Part shown: positions 40,855 to 49,695 of the stretch, piece by piece
Numbering within the stretch: the first letter of the stretch is position 1
How the letters are laid out: the number at the start of each line of letters is the position of its first letter
DNA from: a virus
DNA length: 64,000 nucleotides
Virus record (IMG/VR): IMGVR_UViG_3300006052_000009
Coordinates: 1-64,000 of that record
Direction: 5' to 3' (one strand)
Translations under genes and position numbers: made by a program
Notes under the pieces: generated by a model
The model's input: the letters and a program-made list of their open reading frames with translations, nothing else
Told to the model about the DNA's origin: nothing
The model's database searches: none

Positions 40855-42573
40855 TTGGCAGACGCATTAAAGATATCGAACGGATTAATATTTGACTTCA
40901 CTATCCCTAGCGCAGGTGGTAGCGATCTCTTACTATTCTCCGATTCCAACGGTAACTTAACGCAAGCGTCTTCTCTTCCAAGTAGCAGAGTCTCTGGCGG
41001 TGGCAATCTAACGGAGGCAACATCTTCAGTTCTAACCATAACTGGTGGAACTGGATCGGTGCTCGGATCAGGTGTAAGTATTCAAGTAAAGCAGGCCACT
41101 ACATCTGTTTCAGGTTACCTGTCGAACACCGATTGGAATACGTTCAACAACAAACTAGGAACTTCGCTCACTTCGGCATATATCTTTGTTGGTAACGGCT
41201 CAAACGTAGCCACTGGAGTTGCCCCTTCTGGTGCCATAGCAATAACCAATGCAGGGGTAACTTCTATCAACACCAACTACATCACCGACACGATGGTGAA
41301 CTCATCGGCTGCTATTGCCTTTAGCAAGATGGCCGCACTATCAATCAACAGTGCCGTTGTCACAAATGGCTCGGGATTCATTACCACAAGCGCAACAACA
41401 GCCACACAGATTGGATATTTAAGTTCTCTATCGGGTGACATCGCTACTCTCTTTGCTACCAAGTTAACCGTGACCATAACCTCTCCATCCAACGGACAGG
41501 TCATCAGTTACAATGGTTCTGCATGGGTTAACTCTTCTAGTGGAGGAACTTTACCTACGGGAGGTACAACTGGCCAGTTCTTGGCAAAGAACAGTTCAAC
41601 TAACTATGACGCAGGTTGGTTTACATTGACGGCATCCAAGATCACGGATCTGACCGCAACGGCCACCGAGATCAACACTCTTCATGGCGTAACGACAACG
41701 ACAGCTCAGTTCAATTATCTTAACACGACCACGAGTGACGTTCAGGTTCAATTAAATGGTAAACTGAATAATTCTCTTGCCTATAATTCAATCTGGGTAG
41801 GTAATGGAGCCAACCAACCAACCCAATTGGCCGCAAGTTCCAATGGTTACCTTTTAACTATTGTCTCAGGATCACCGCAGTGGGCACCGATACCATCTGG
41901 CCTTGTTCCATTCACTAATGCAAGTTCTCCTGCCACGATTCAGAATTTCTCAAGAGGATGGTATTACCTAGACATGCTCACCACCAACAATATTGTTTTT
42001 GGTGGCGGTAATGATGTTGGTACAATCGTAACGCTTACAAGGACAACAGCGGGTACCGATGGCGTTGTCCCTCCAGATTCATCGTACAGCAACACGATAA
42101 CTCCTAACGGATCGGCATCCTTAAATTACAAGGGTAGATATGTAACCAGCATCCCTGTAAGCTCCAGAAACATCACAATGATGATGGTTGCCAACGCTGG
42201 CGGTATAAACTACTGGAAATGCATCGGTGAAGATTTAGCGGCTCCTACGACTGGTGTTTGGACCTCGGTAAGTTCATTCTCAGGTTCTTGGACAGGGTCT
42301 AACGTAAGGTATCGCCTTGATGGGTCTGGAATAGTTTATCTTTGCGGAGTTCTTACTTATAATGGAGGAACAACTCAAGTAACAGCTAACTCGGCTTTCC
42401 CTAATGCAGTCAGTTCAAATACTCCTAATCTTTTAGTTCTGGCATTAGGAAGCAGTGTATATGGGTACGTTCAGATCACCACCGCTGGAAGAATGAATAT
42501 TGTCAACGTTTCCTCAGCATTTACTAATGGTGACCAATTCTCTTTGAATGGCTTGATTTATACTACCGTATAA
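40855..42573 (+). CDS. second tail fibre, paralogue of the 31212 fibre (572 aa)
   Basis: Begins with TTG; the start is secured by homology, since the encoded N-terminus MADALKISNGLIFDF is identical to the large fibre. Shared shaft blocks include TKLTVTITSPSNGQVISYNG and ATEINTLHGVTTTTAQ, followed by NTTTSDVQVQ. The C-terminal 200 residues differ entirely and end with a beta domain. A shorter alternative or co-assembling fibre. TTG may lower its expression relative to the main fibre. Confidence 0.78.
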   Translation: MADALKISNGLIFDFTIPSAGGSDLLLFSDSNGNLTQASSLPSSRVSGGGNLTEATSSVLTITGGTGSVLGSGVSIQVKQATTSVSGYLSNTDWNTFNNKLGTSLTSAYIFVGNGSNVATGVAPSGAIAITNAGVTSINTNYITDTMVNSSAAIAFSKMAALSINSAVVTNGSGFITTSATTATQIGYLSSLSGDIATLFATKLTVTITSPSNGQVISYNGSAWVNSSSGGTLPTGGTTGQFLAKNSSTNYDAGWFTLTASKITDLTATATEINTLHGVTTTTAQFNYLNTTTSDVQVQLNGKLNNSLAYNSIWVGNGANQPTQLAASSNGYLLTIVSGSPQWAPIPSGLVPFTNASSPATIQNFSRGWYYLDMLTTNNIVFGGGNDVGTIVTLTRTTAGTDGVVPPDSSYSNTITPNGSASLNYKGRYVTSIPVSSRNITMMMVANAGGINYWKCIGEDLAAPTTGVWTSVSSFSGSWTGSNVRYRLDGSGIVYLCGVLTYNGGTTQVTANSAFPNAVSSNTPNLLVLALGSSVYGYVQITTAGRMNIVNVSSAFTNGDQFSLNGLIYTTV

Positions 42574-42583
42574 AATTAATCGC

Positions 42584-42591
42584 TATTTTTG
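42584..42591 (+). promoter_or_regulatory. late-type promoter box TATTTTTG
   Basis: Perfect TAnnTTTG, followed by TATAAACTAACTAACAAATC before the ATG at 42614: box plus leader motif. Starts the ring-protein block. Confidence 0.6.
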
Positions 42592-42613
42592 TATAAACTA
42601 ACTAACAAATCAT

Positions 42614-42976
42614 ATGAAAATTAATCTCAATCATCAGTTCAAGACCCTCGGGGGTAAAGAGTACGACAAAGTAGATCAGGCAGGTAATCTGATCGAACCA
42701 CATCACATGGCCAAGTGCCTCGGCCTCGCTATGTGGCAGTTTGCTGACAAGAACATGAAGTTCAAACTGTGGGCTGAGTCACTCTATAAGACTGGCGAAA
42801 TGGAAATCGACAACGTAGACTTCGACCTCATCGTAGCATGGCTCGAGAACTACGGCACCGATCCACAGAAGCAATGGATCCCTTGGTTCTGCCAAGTAGG
42901 TATCAAAGGACAGGTGATCGACTCCATCAAAGAACAAAAGGAGGGATCCGAAACAAAGTTGAAGAAAGTTAAATAA
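42614..42976 (+). CDS. hypothetical virion-region protein (120 aa)
   Basis: Begins MKINLNHQFKTLGGKEYDKV; small mixed protein with a Lys-rich end (SETKLKKVK). First gene of the ring/stabilisation block. The N-terminal motif resembles small phage chaperone-like or head-tail proteins, but the match is weak. Stop/start overlap with the next gene as TAATG. Confidence 0.6.
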   Translation: MKINLNHQFKTLGGKEYDKVDQAGNLIEPHHMAKCLGLAMWQFADKNMKFKLWAESLYKTGEMEIDNVDFDLIVAWLENYGTDPQKQWIPWFCQVGIKGQVIDSIKEQKEGSETKLKKVK

Positions 42977-43641
42977 TGACTATCGATCGCGCTTATCAAA
43001 TTTTGCAGCTACTGTTCAACAAACAGCAAAATGGAAATATTGCGCCTTCACAATTCAACGCTGCCGCACCAGTTGCGCAGATGTCAGTCATTAACAAAAT
43101 TCTCGGCAACGAGCAAGAGTACACGCCAGGTCATCCCGTAGCACGTTACGGGATTGGCCTTACTCAAAAAATCATGGAGGACTTGGGTCAGTTGATTTCC
43201 ACGCCTCAGTCATTATCTTTCTCTTCAGGCATCGCTACCTATCCTACCTCATCATTGTATTTATACACAATGGTTGATGCTCAGGGTTATATCATCAAGC
43301 CAGTTCAACATGATGAGGCGGTGATACTTAATCAGTCCGTCATCAAACCACCTATAGTCAACAAAGCAATTTACTACGTGCTTGGCACAAGCATTTATAT
43401 TCTTCCTTCATCGATCACTACAGCGAATGTTTCGTATGTAAAGATTCCTACTGATCCTTACTGGAATTACACCATTACAAATAACTCACCTGTTTATAAT
43501 TCATCTGGCAGTCAAGATTTTTCTGTCGGTCCAATGTTGCAGTTAAGAGTTATACTTGTAATGGCACAAATGTTTGGATTAAATTTGAATCTGGCAGATG
43601 TAGTTCAGGTATCCCAGGCGTTGGAACATCAAGGGGCATAA
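42976..43641 (+). CDS. structural protein, possible head-tail or ring component (221 aa)
   Basis: Starts MTIDRAYQILQLLFNKQQNG, with helical N-terminus and a beta middle (VNKAIYYVLGTSIYILPSSI), then helical end. Its place before two ring-like proteins suggests part of the portal-proximal tail. Family not recognised. Confidence 0.65.
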   Translation: MTIDRAYQILQLLFNKQQNGNIAPSQFNAAAPVAQMSVINKILGNEQEYTPGHPVARYGIGLTQKIMEDLGQLISTPQSLSFSSGIATYPTSSLYLYTMVDAQGYIIKPVQHDEAVILNQSVIKPPIVNKAIYYVLGTSIYILPSSITTANVSYVKIPTDPYWNYTITNNSPVYNSSGSQDFSVGPMLQLRVILVMAQMFGLNLNLADVVQVSQALEHQGA

Positions 43642-43644
43642 GAT

Positions 43645-44349
43645 ATGGCACTGAACAGAACCAAATTGTGGTACGGAGAGCAGGTGCTTAATCAGCTAAC
43701 CGATTCTAATCGCAACAGAGATGAGAAGATTGACCTTCGTGAAATTTACATCCAACTCGACAACGCTGTTAACTCTCTCGCGAAAACAAACCATCTCGAG
43801 AATTGGATAAAGTATGGTAATGGTCAGGTAGACGAGGGGTGGAAGACAGTCTTTGGGCCAATCACCATCACAGACCCGATTAATTATGGACCATCTTACT
43901 TTCAGATTCCTGCGAACTATGTCGGATTAAGACGCAACGAGGGTATAAGCGAGGTTTACTTCACCAACGATCCAACGGCCGTAACTCAGAAATATTATGA
44001 TCCGATCCATGTAATATCGCAGCGCGATAGTATCGTGTATCGTAACAACATGGCTGGACAACTTGCAGGCAGATTAAGTGTGTTCCCTCTCAATGGTAAT
44101 CTAGTATTTAATCAACCAAACGTGGGTGCTGTTTTTGGTACAGTCAATGTGTCGCTTGTAATAAAAGACTCTACACAGATACTTGAGACTGCGCCTTACC
44201 CTGTGCCAGCCGAGTATGAAGACATCATCATAAAGCAAACCGTTGCCTACTTCCGTGAGCGCAGACAGCAGCCGACAGATTTAGTGCGCGATATGAACGA
44301 CAGTAATGACGCTAAGGAGCCGAGATACAGAACAACACAAACTGCATAA
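43645..44349 (+). CDS. ring/head-tail connector-like protein (234 aa)
   Basis: N-terminal helices (EQVLNQLTDSNRNRDEKIDL) then a strand-rich middle (PITITDPINYGPSYFQIPAN) and a C-terminal helix. This resembles the ring proteins stacked under the portal in crAss-like phages, which have a helix-strand-helix design. Assignment by pattern and position only. Three nt before the next ring-like gene. Confidence 0.55.
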   Translation: MALNRTKLWYGEQVLNQLTDSNRNRDEKIDLREIYIQLDNAVNSLAKTNHLENWIKYGNGQVDEGWKTVFGPITITDPINYGPSYFQIPANYVGLRRNEGISEVYFTNDPTAVTQKYYDPIHVISQRDSIVYRNNMAGQLAGRLSVFPLNGNLVFNQPNVGAVFGTVNVSLVIKDSTQILETAPYPVPAEYEDIIIKQTVAYFRERRQQPTDLVRDMNDSNDAKEPRYRTTQTA

Positions 44350-44352
44350 GGT

Positions 44353-45180
44353 ATGTCGATGTTATTTTTTAATGAGCCAGGGATAGCCGATATAAACGAA
44401 GAGGACAATAACTTCTTCAAATTGTCAGCCGTTTGCGATCAGGTTGCCATCGATCTTGACTTACCTTCGTCACAATACTTTAATCGTTTTTTGAGCTGGG
44501 CGAGTTTGGGGTTACTCGAGATACATTTTGATGCGTGTGAGGAAATCAAGACTACTACATTGCCAGTAAGTGCAGTGCTCACGGCTCAGTGCCCTATTGA
44601 TATGGTCGACTGGATTTCTATTGGCATTCAACAAAATCAGTATGTCACTAAGATGTCTGTTAATGACCAATTAGATCCATCACCAAGAACTGTGGCAACA
44701 TTTAATCCAACGGATGCACCTCCACCAGGATGGTTGCCTAATGATACAAACATTGTCGGCTACGGTGGCTTTGCCTTCTCTAACCCAGGTGGACGGGCAT
44801 TGTTCTCTGGAGCAGGTGGACTCCCGCAGACAGGAAACTTCAAGGTTGTCAATAGACCTGACGGCCACAAGGAGATATTACTTGACTCGGGCCTATGCCT
44901 ACCAAACAGTATAATTTTCTTGGAGTATCTGGCAACTGGTATTAATCCATCTGGTGAAACGATCATCTCTCCTTACTATTACAATTATGTTCGTGCCTAT
45001 ATCCACCACCAGTGGGCAAAATTCGGCAAGGGTGCCCAGAAGACGGAGTCTGAAATCATACGCACAGGCCGAGAATTATGGCACGAGGAGATGAAGGTAA
45101 GGGGCAGAACCAGCGCAATTGACATCAAGTCCCTTCTTACTGTGATGAGGAAGAATTACCGACTAACGGCACATGCCTAA
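44353..45180 (+). CDS. ring/head-tail connector-like protein (275 aa)
   Basis: Middle contains a strand-turn pattern CPIDMVDWISIGIQQNQYVT, seen in ring or gp4-like adaptor proteins, preceded by helix SQYFNRFLSWASLGLLEIHF. C-terminus is helical and basic. Probably stacks with the 234-aa protein in the portal-tail collar. Family inferred from pattern. Confidence 0.58.
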   Translation: MSMLFFNEPGIADINEEDNNFFKLSAVCDQVAIDLDLPSSQYFNRFLSWASLGLLEIHFDACEEIKTTTLPVSAVLTAQCPIDMVDWISIGIQQNQYVTKMSVNDQLDPSPRTVATFNPTDAPPPGWLPNDTNIVGYGGFAFSNPGGRALFSGAGGLPQTGNFKVVNRPDGHKEILLDSGLCLPNSIIFLEYLATGINPSGETIISPYYYNYVRAYIHHQWAKFGKGAQKTESEIIRTGRELWHEEMKVRGRTSAIDIKSLLTVMRKNYRLTAHA

Positions 45181-45188
45181 TTTTTAAT

Positions 45189-45196
45189 TAACTTTA
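45189..45196 (+). promoter_or_regulatory. late-type promoter-like box TAACTTTA
   Basis: One mismatch (last base) to TAnnTTTG, but preceded by ATTTTTAAT exactly as at 22686. Lies 21 nt before the ATG at 45217. Confidence 0.45.
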
Positions 45197-45216
45197 CAAT
45201 CTAAAACCAATAGCAT

Positions 45217-45540
45217 ATGAAAAGCATGATCGGATTCGAAAGCGGTAATAAAGCCAATGCACCAGGTAAAGGAGGTAGTTCCTTGCCAACAGGTAAAACA
45301 TCAAGCGAAACTTCGCTTAAGGGAAAAAATGACAAATTGAAGGATTACGGCAAGAGAAATGAGTCTCCCGATGAGCCCTCAAAAGATTCTATCTCAGATT
45401 TGATCAAAGGTGTGCATCATGTGCATCACAGTGGAGGCAAATTCCATGTTTCTACTCAAGGTGGAACAAAGAGCTACGGAGCCGACACAAAATTGTCTGA
45501 AGCATTTGGACATTTAGTTGAGCCTGATTCCGGAGAGTAA
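45217..45540 (+). CDS. hypothetical disordered virion-region protein (107 aa)
   Basis: Gly/Ser/Lys-rich N-terminal 70 residues, then a short ordered region with HHVHHSGGKFHVSTQGG. The His-rich turn may bind metal. Located between ring-like and stabilisation-like genes. Function unknown. Confidence 0.6.
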   Translation: MKSMIGFESGNKANAPGKGGSSLPTGKTSSETSLKGKNDKLKDYGKRNESPDEPSKDSISDLIKGVHHVHHSGGKFHVSTQGGTKSYGADTKLSEAFGHLVEPDSGE

Positions 45541-45548
45541 TTTAACGT

Positions 45549-48500
45549 GTGGCTGAAGAAATTTACATCGCCCCTACGGGCGGCCTGAATACCGATGACT
45601 CGCCACTCTCAGGTAGCGCAGAGAATCCTAATGTCTCAGATTACCAGCAAGGGGACTACCGTTACGCCTTAAACGCTCGTATAAGTGCATCATCTCAAGG
45701 TAATTCGGGTGGACTTGAGAACATCCCATCCACTTTATTAATTAATAATTATTACACTTGGAACGGCTCCTCATTTGTCTCGGGTTCTCCACAATCAGGA
45801 ACAAACACAGCCATCAACAAATATGAAGACCGACAGAATGGATTAGTTTTTTGGTTTGTAAAAAATTCTAATGGTCATCACGCCATACTTCAGTACAACA
45901 GGGTAACTCAACAGATTTGGGAGTTACTACAGTGGGACGGATTATTATTTTCAAATTGGATTTCATGCACCAAGATTGATAAGTATTTGCTATTCACTGA
46001 TGGCAACACCACGCTAGGTACTGGCAATCCTCCTCGCATCATTGATGTTACTTCTATTTATACTTTGAAGTATACATTAGGAAGTAATTTTTCTGAGTAT
46101 CATATCAGCCTATCCAAGTGGGCACCAGTTGCGCCACCTATAATCAACGTGACAGGTCAGGCGGCAGGTAACGTATTTATCAAGGTTGGTATTTATCAGT
46201 TTGCATACCGGTATATTTATATTGGTGGCTTCCGTTCAACCTGGTCACCAGCCAGCAACTTTGTAAGCAACGAATTACTTGGTTATGTTAACACACCGTC
46301 ATCTAATCCACTTCAAGGACCATTTACAAACTTTGGAGTAAACACCAATGGCTTTATTTTTGATTACACTACTCCTGCCAACACAGCATTCCCTCACAGC
46401 GATTCAAGATTTTACACATTTGTCGATACTATTGAGTACGCTTATCGTGACTCGGCAAATGCATCATGGAGAGTGTTCAGTAGAGTTCAACTAAATGGAT
46501 CGGCTCCAGCTACCGATATAACTTTTGCAAATAGTGGCGCACTTTATAATGTTGCAGACAGTGACATTGGCCAGCCATACGATGCTGTTCCTTTATTAAG
46601 TCAAACAGTTGAAGCTATTGATAACAGGCCGATGCTTGGTAACAACTTGGATGACCTTGCACCAATGTCAAACTTTGCTGTGACTAATGTTCAGGTGTAC
46701 TCGGTGTCATATACTAACGCGAGAAATGACTGGTTTAATTATTCTGGTGGGGCATTACCTGATAAAACAGCTCAGTGGTTTTCTTTTAAAGAAAACGGTA
46801 TCTACAAACTTGGAATAATATTCAAGCATTACGATGGACGCAGTGGTCTTGTGCAGACTTTGGATTACTGGACTTATAATATTCCTGTTAATTTAGCACA
46901 GAATCCATGTGCTCAGGAGGACCTTCATGCATTAGGATTTAAGATTGCCGCAGGACTTCAGCCACCAGTTTGGGCTGTAGATTATCAGATCGTAAGAACG
47001 AATTGTTTGAACATTGATATGTTCATCATTGGACAAGTGGCAGATATAATATTTCTAACTGCTGGACCAACTACAGATTTATCTACCGGACTGAATGCCT
47101 CTGTTCAATCGGCATTCTCGGATTATTATAACAACTATAATACTGGTGGCTCTCAGTATCCATTGATCTCAAGAATAATTAATGCAATTAGTACCAATGC
47201 GGCGGTTTCCTCTCCATTATCTGCTTCTTTAATCTATTTTGACATAAAGAATTTCACGATTTCATCAAACATTGGATTTGGTATTAGTTCTTCTTCAAAT
47301 AGTGTCTATTACAATTGGCAACAAGGTGATAGGATAAGATTTTATGCCTCAACAACTTCAAATTTTAGTGGCCCTTATGTTCAATTTGATCAGTTGATTT
47401 TGTACTACAGTGGAACTGGAATAGCGGTGGCCATTCCAGATAATTTTAGTTCATATTACATGGGAAGTAGAACCACTGTAAAGGCAAGTGCAACACCCTC
47501 AGCATCCAAATTGTTTTCAATAGAAATCTATCGGCCAAAAAAATATTCTAAAGACAACGATGTTGTTTATTATGAGATGGGTGAATGGTATCCTGTGTTG
47601 CAGCCAGGAACTGGGAGTAGGGCGTTTAGTAAAACTGACTTTACTTGGTCTGGTACTGGATCAGTTACAACATCAACAGTAAACGGGTTCAATTATTATA
47701 ATACATATCCCATTATTAATGGTGACGTTTGGCTTGTTGTAAAAAATTTCTATTACCCATTTGCTGGAGGTGGTAATAACACTGTCTTCAGCGGGTACTT
47801 GGGTGGATTCCAAACAGGTGGATTCAATATTATTACTGACTATCCTTTATTCCCTCAGATGAATCAGGATAGGAATAATGCTGCTGGTATATGGGAACAC
47901 AATGTTGGGAAACCGCTGTCGGCCTATAAGTACAACGCTGTTCAACTGAATAAATACAACCAAGTTAGATTTGGTGGTAAGTTTTTAGAAGATTCAATAT
48001 TCATAGGCATAAATAATTTCAGAGATGAAAACCAATTCCTCTATCCGTCTGAATATGGAAAGATTCGGGCGATGGTTAATACGAGTAATACGCAGGTTAA
48101 AAACGTGGGTAATATACTATTGGTGATCGGTGAAGAGGAGGCTTGGAGTGTTTATGTAAACAGAACAACGCTCGAGGATCTCAGTGGTAATACCCAAGTT
48201 AGTTTGAGTGACAAGGTACTTGGTGCCTACAATACTTTGCTTGGATCATTCGGTACATTAAATCCGGAAAGCGTAAGCAAGCGCAACTCGAGGGTTATTT
48301 ACTGGAATAACAAAAAGGGGACATGGGTTCGTTACAGTGAAGATGGTCTTACTCCGATTAGTAAGTACAAGATGGGCACTTGGTTTAAAAACCTTGGAAT
48401 AATAATGTCACCTAGCTTTGCGGCTGGGAATACGCCAGCAACTGCATTGTCTGTGTATGATAATTATTACGATGAATGGATTACATTATTCAGTTCATCG

Positions 48501-49085
48501 TATCTGCCAGGAACATATCAGGGCTACTCCTCATACAAATCAGCAACATTCTCTGAACTTCCAATGGAACACGGAGGCAAAAGGTGGAAGTCTTTCTTTG
48601 ATTACAGCACCGATATATTTGCGGCATTGGAAAATGAAGTTTACTCAATCATTGGAACTAATGTTCATATTCATTACGGAGGCACGGATTTCAATTCATT
48701 CTACGGTTCTAAGAAAGATACTTACTGGCAACCGATAGCCAATCCAGAAATCAGGCGTAAAAAGATTTGGAAAAATGTGCAGGTAGGTGCTCAGGATAAC
48801 TGGTCTTTCCCGACAATTACTGGTGACCCTGTCAGTAACGGTGGAACACAGCAACAAACTAGCCTTTTGCTTGCCAACATGAATCAAATTGAGGGTGACT
48901 ACTGGTCAGATATCTACCGCGATCAGAATACACCCAATGTTTCCAATGCGATTGTGGAGGGACAGCCGATGAGATCGAAGTCCTTGTCATTGCTTATGAA
49001 GCTAGATCCATCGGTTACTTGGTATTCATTTTTAAGTTGGCTTATGGTGTATTACGACATAAGCGAGAAGACGGCAAAAAAATAG
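45549..49085 (+). CDS. stabilisation/tail hub-like protein (1178 aa)
   Basis: GTG start; begins IYIAPTGGLNTDDSPLSG, followed by GDYRYALNARI and GGLENIPSTLLI. This N-terminal pattern recalls the large stabilisation or tail-hub proteins of crAss-like phages. The remainder is Tyr/Asn/Ser-rich beta structure with a C-terminal helix. At 1178 aa it is likely the main component of the tail barrel below the rings. Eight nt after the 107-aa gene stop. Confidence 0.65.
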   Translation: MAEEIYIAPTGGLNTDDSPLSGSAENPNVSDYQQGDYRYALNARISASSQGNSGGLENIPSTLLINNYYTWNGSSFVSGSPQSGTNTAINKYEDRQNGLVFWFVKNSNGHHAILQYNRVTQQIWELLQWDGLLFSNWISCTKIDKYLLFTDGNTTLGTGNPPRIIDVTSIYTLKYTLGSNFSEYHISLSKWAPVAPPIINVTGQAAGNVFIKVGIYQFAYRYIYIGGFRSTWSPASNFVSNELLGYVNTPSSNPLQGPFTNFGVNTNGFIFDYTTPANTAFPHSDSRFYTFVDTIEYAYRDSANASWRVFSRVQLNGSAPATDITFANSGALYNVADSDIGQPYDAVPLLSQTVEAIDNRPMLGNNLDDLAPMSNFAVTNVQVYSVSYTNARNDWFNYSGGALPDKTAQWFSFKENGIYKLGIIFKHYDGRSGLVQTLDYWTYNIPVNLAQNPCAQEDLHALGFKIAAGLQPPVWAVDYQIVRTNCLNIDMFIIGQVADIIFLTAGPTTDLSTGLNASVQSAFSDYYNNYNTGGSQYPLISRIINAISTNAAVSSPLSASLIYFDIKNFTISSNIGFGISSSSNSVYYNWQQGDRIRFYASTTSNFSGPYVQFDQLILYYSGTGIAVAIPDNFSSYYMGSRTTVKASATPSASKLFSIEIYRPKKYSKDNDVVYYEMGEWYPVLQPGTGSRAFSKTDFTWSGTGSVTTSTVNGFNYYNTYPIINGDVWLVVKNFYYPFAGGGNNTVFSGYLGGFQTGGFNIITDYPLFPQMNQDRNNAAGIWEHNVGKPLSAYKYNAVQLNKYNQVRFGGKFLEDSIFIGINNFRDENQFLYPSEYGKIRAMVNTSNTQVKNVGNILLVIGEEEAWSVYVNRTTLEDLSGNTQVSLSDKVLGAYNTLLGSFGTLNPESVSKRNSRVIYWNNKKGTWVRYSEDGLTPISKYKMGTWFKNLGIIMSPSFAAGNTPATALSVYDNYYDEWITLFSSSYLPGTYQGYSSYKSATFSELPMEHGGKRWKSFFDYSTDIFAALENEVYSIIGTNVHIHYGGTDFNSFYGSKKDTYWQPIANPEIRRKKIWKNVQVGAQDNWSFPTITGDPVSNGGTQQQTSLLLANMNQIEGDYWSDIYRDQNTPNVSNAIVEGQPMRSKSLSLLMKLDPSVTWYSFLSWLMVYYDISEKTAKK

Positions 49086-49086
49086 C

Positions 49087-49094
49087 TAAATTTG
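49087..49094 (+). promoter_or_regulatory. promoter box TAAATTTG
   Basis: Perfect TAnnTTTG immediately after the stabilisation-like gene, 7 nt before the ATG at 49102. Likely drives the internal virion protein block. Confidence 0.5.
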
Positions 49095-49101
49095 AATTAT
49101 T

Positions 49102-49692
49102 ATGGATTCAGAAGAAGGTACAAACATTTTTAATGGTGCTCTTTCTGGCGCGGGAGCAGGTGCCGCTTTAGGTCCAGAGGGTGCATTAGTTGGTGGAGTT
49201 ATTGGTGCTGGATTAGGATTATTAAAACCTAAGCGTCCAAAATATAACATTGCGCCTGAAGTAAATGAAAATAAAGCATTAGCATCTGAATCTGCATTTG
49301 GTGTAAACCCAGAAATTGAAAGAGGGATCCAGTCTCAGGATCAAAATATGGCCAGTACCGTCAGCCAAGGCCAGCAGTACACCAACAATACTGGATCTAT
49401 TCTTAATCTTCTTCGTTCGGCCAATACTGCCCGTAACCAAGGAGTTAATTCTTTGCTTGCCGAAAGTGGTAACCTTCAGTCCCAAGGACGCAGTCAATTA
49501 ATGGGTGCCAATCAGCAGGGAGAGGCAGCTAGAGACAAAGCATTCGAGTATAACCAAGCCCAGCCATTCAAATATCAAACTGAGAGCATCGATAACATGG
49601 TTAAAGGAACATCTCAAAATCTATGGAAGATGCTTGATGCACAGAAGGCCGCTGGTATAATGAAGGAAGCTAACAGTAGTATTGATATTTAA
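49102..49692 (+). CDS. ejection-type internal virion protein with glycine zipper (196 aa)
   Basis: Residues 10-43 are a Gly/Ala-rich membrane-active segment (LSGAGAGAALGPEGALVGG, a glycine zipper). The rest is Gln/Asn/Ala-rich helix. This is typical of small ejected proteins of podoviruses that enter the host membrane during infection. Followed by a 629-aa and a 2485-aa protein that would complete an ejectosome. Confidence 0.65.
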   Translation: MDSEEGTNIFNGALSGAGAGAALGPEGALVGGVIGAGLGLLKPKRPKYNIAPEVNENKALASESAFGVNPEIERGIQSQDQNMASTVSQGQQYTNNTGSILNLLRSANTARNQGVNSLLAESGNLQSQGRSQLMGANQQGEAARDKAFEYNQAQPFKYQTESIDNMVKGTSQNLWKMLDAQKAAGIMKEANSSIDI

Positions 49693-49695
49693 TTA

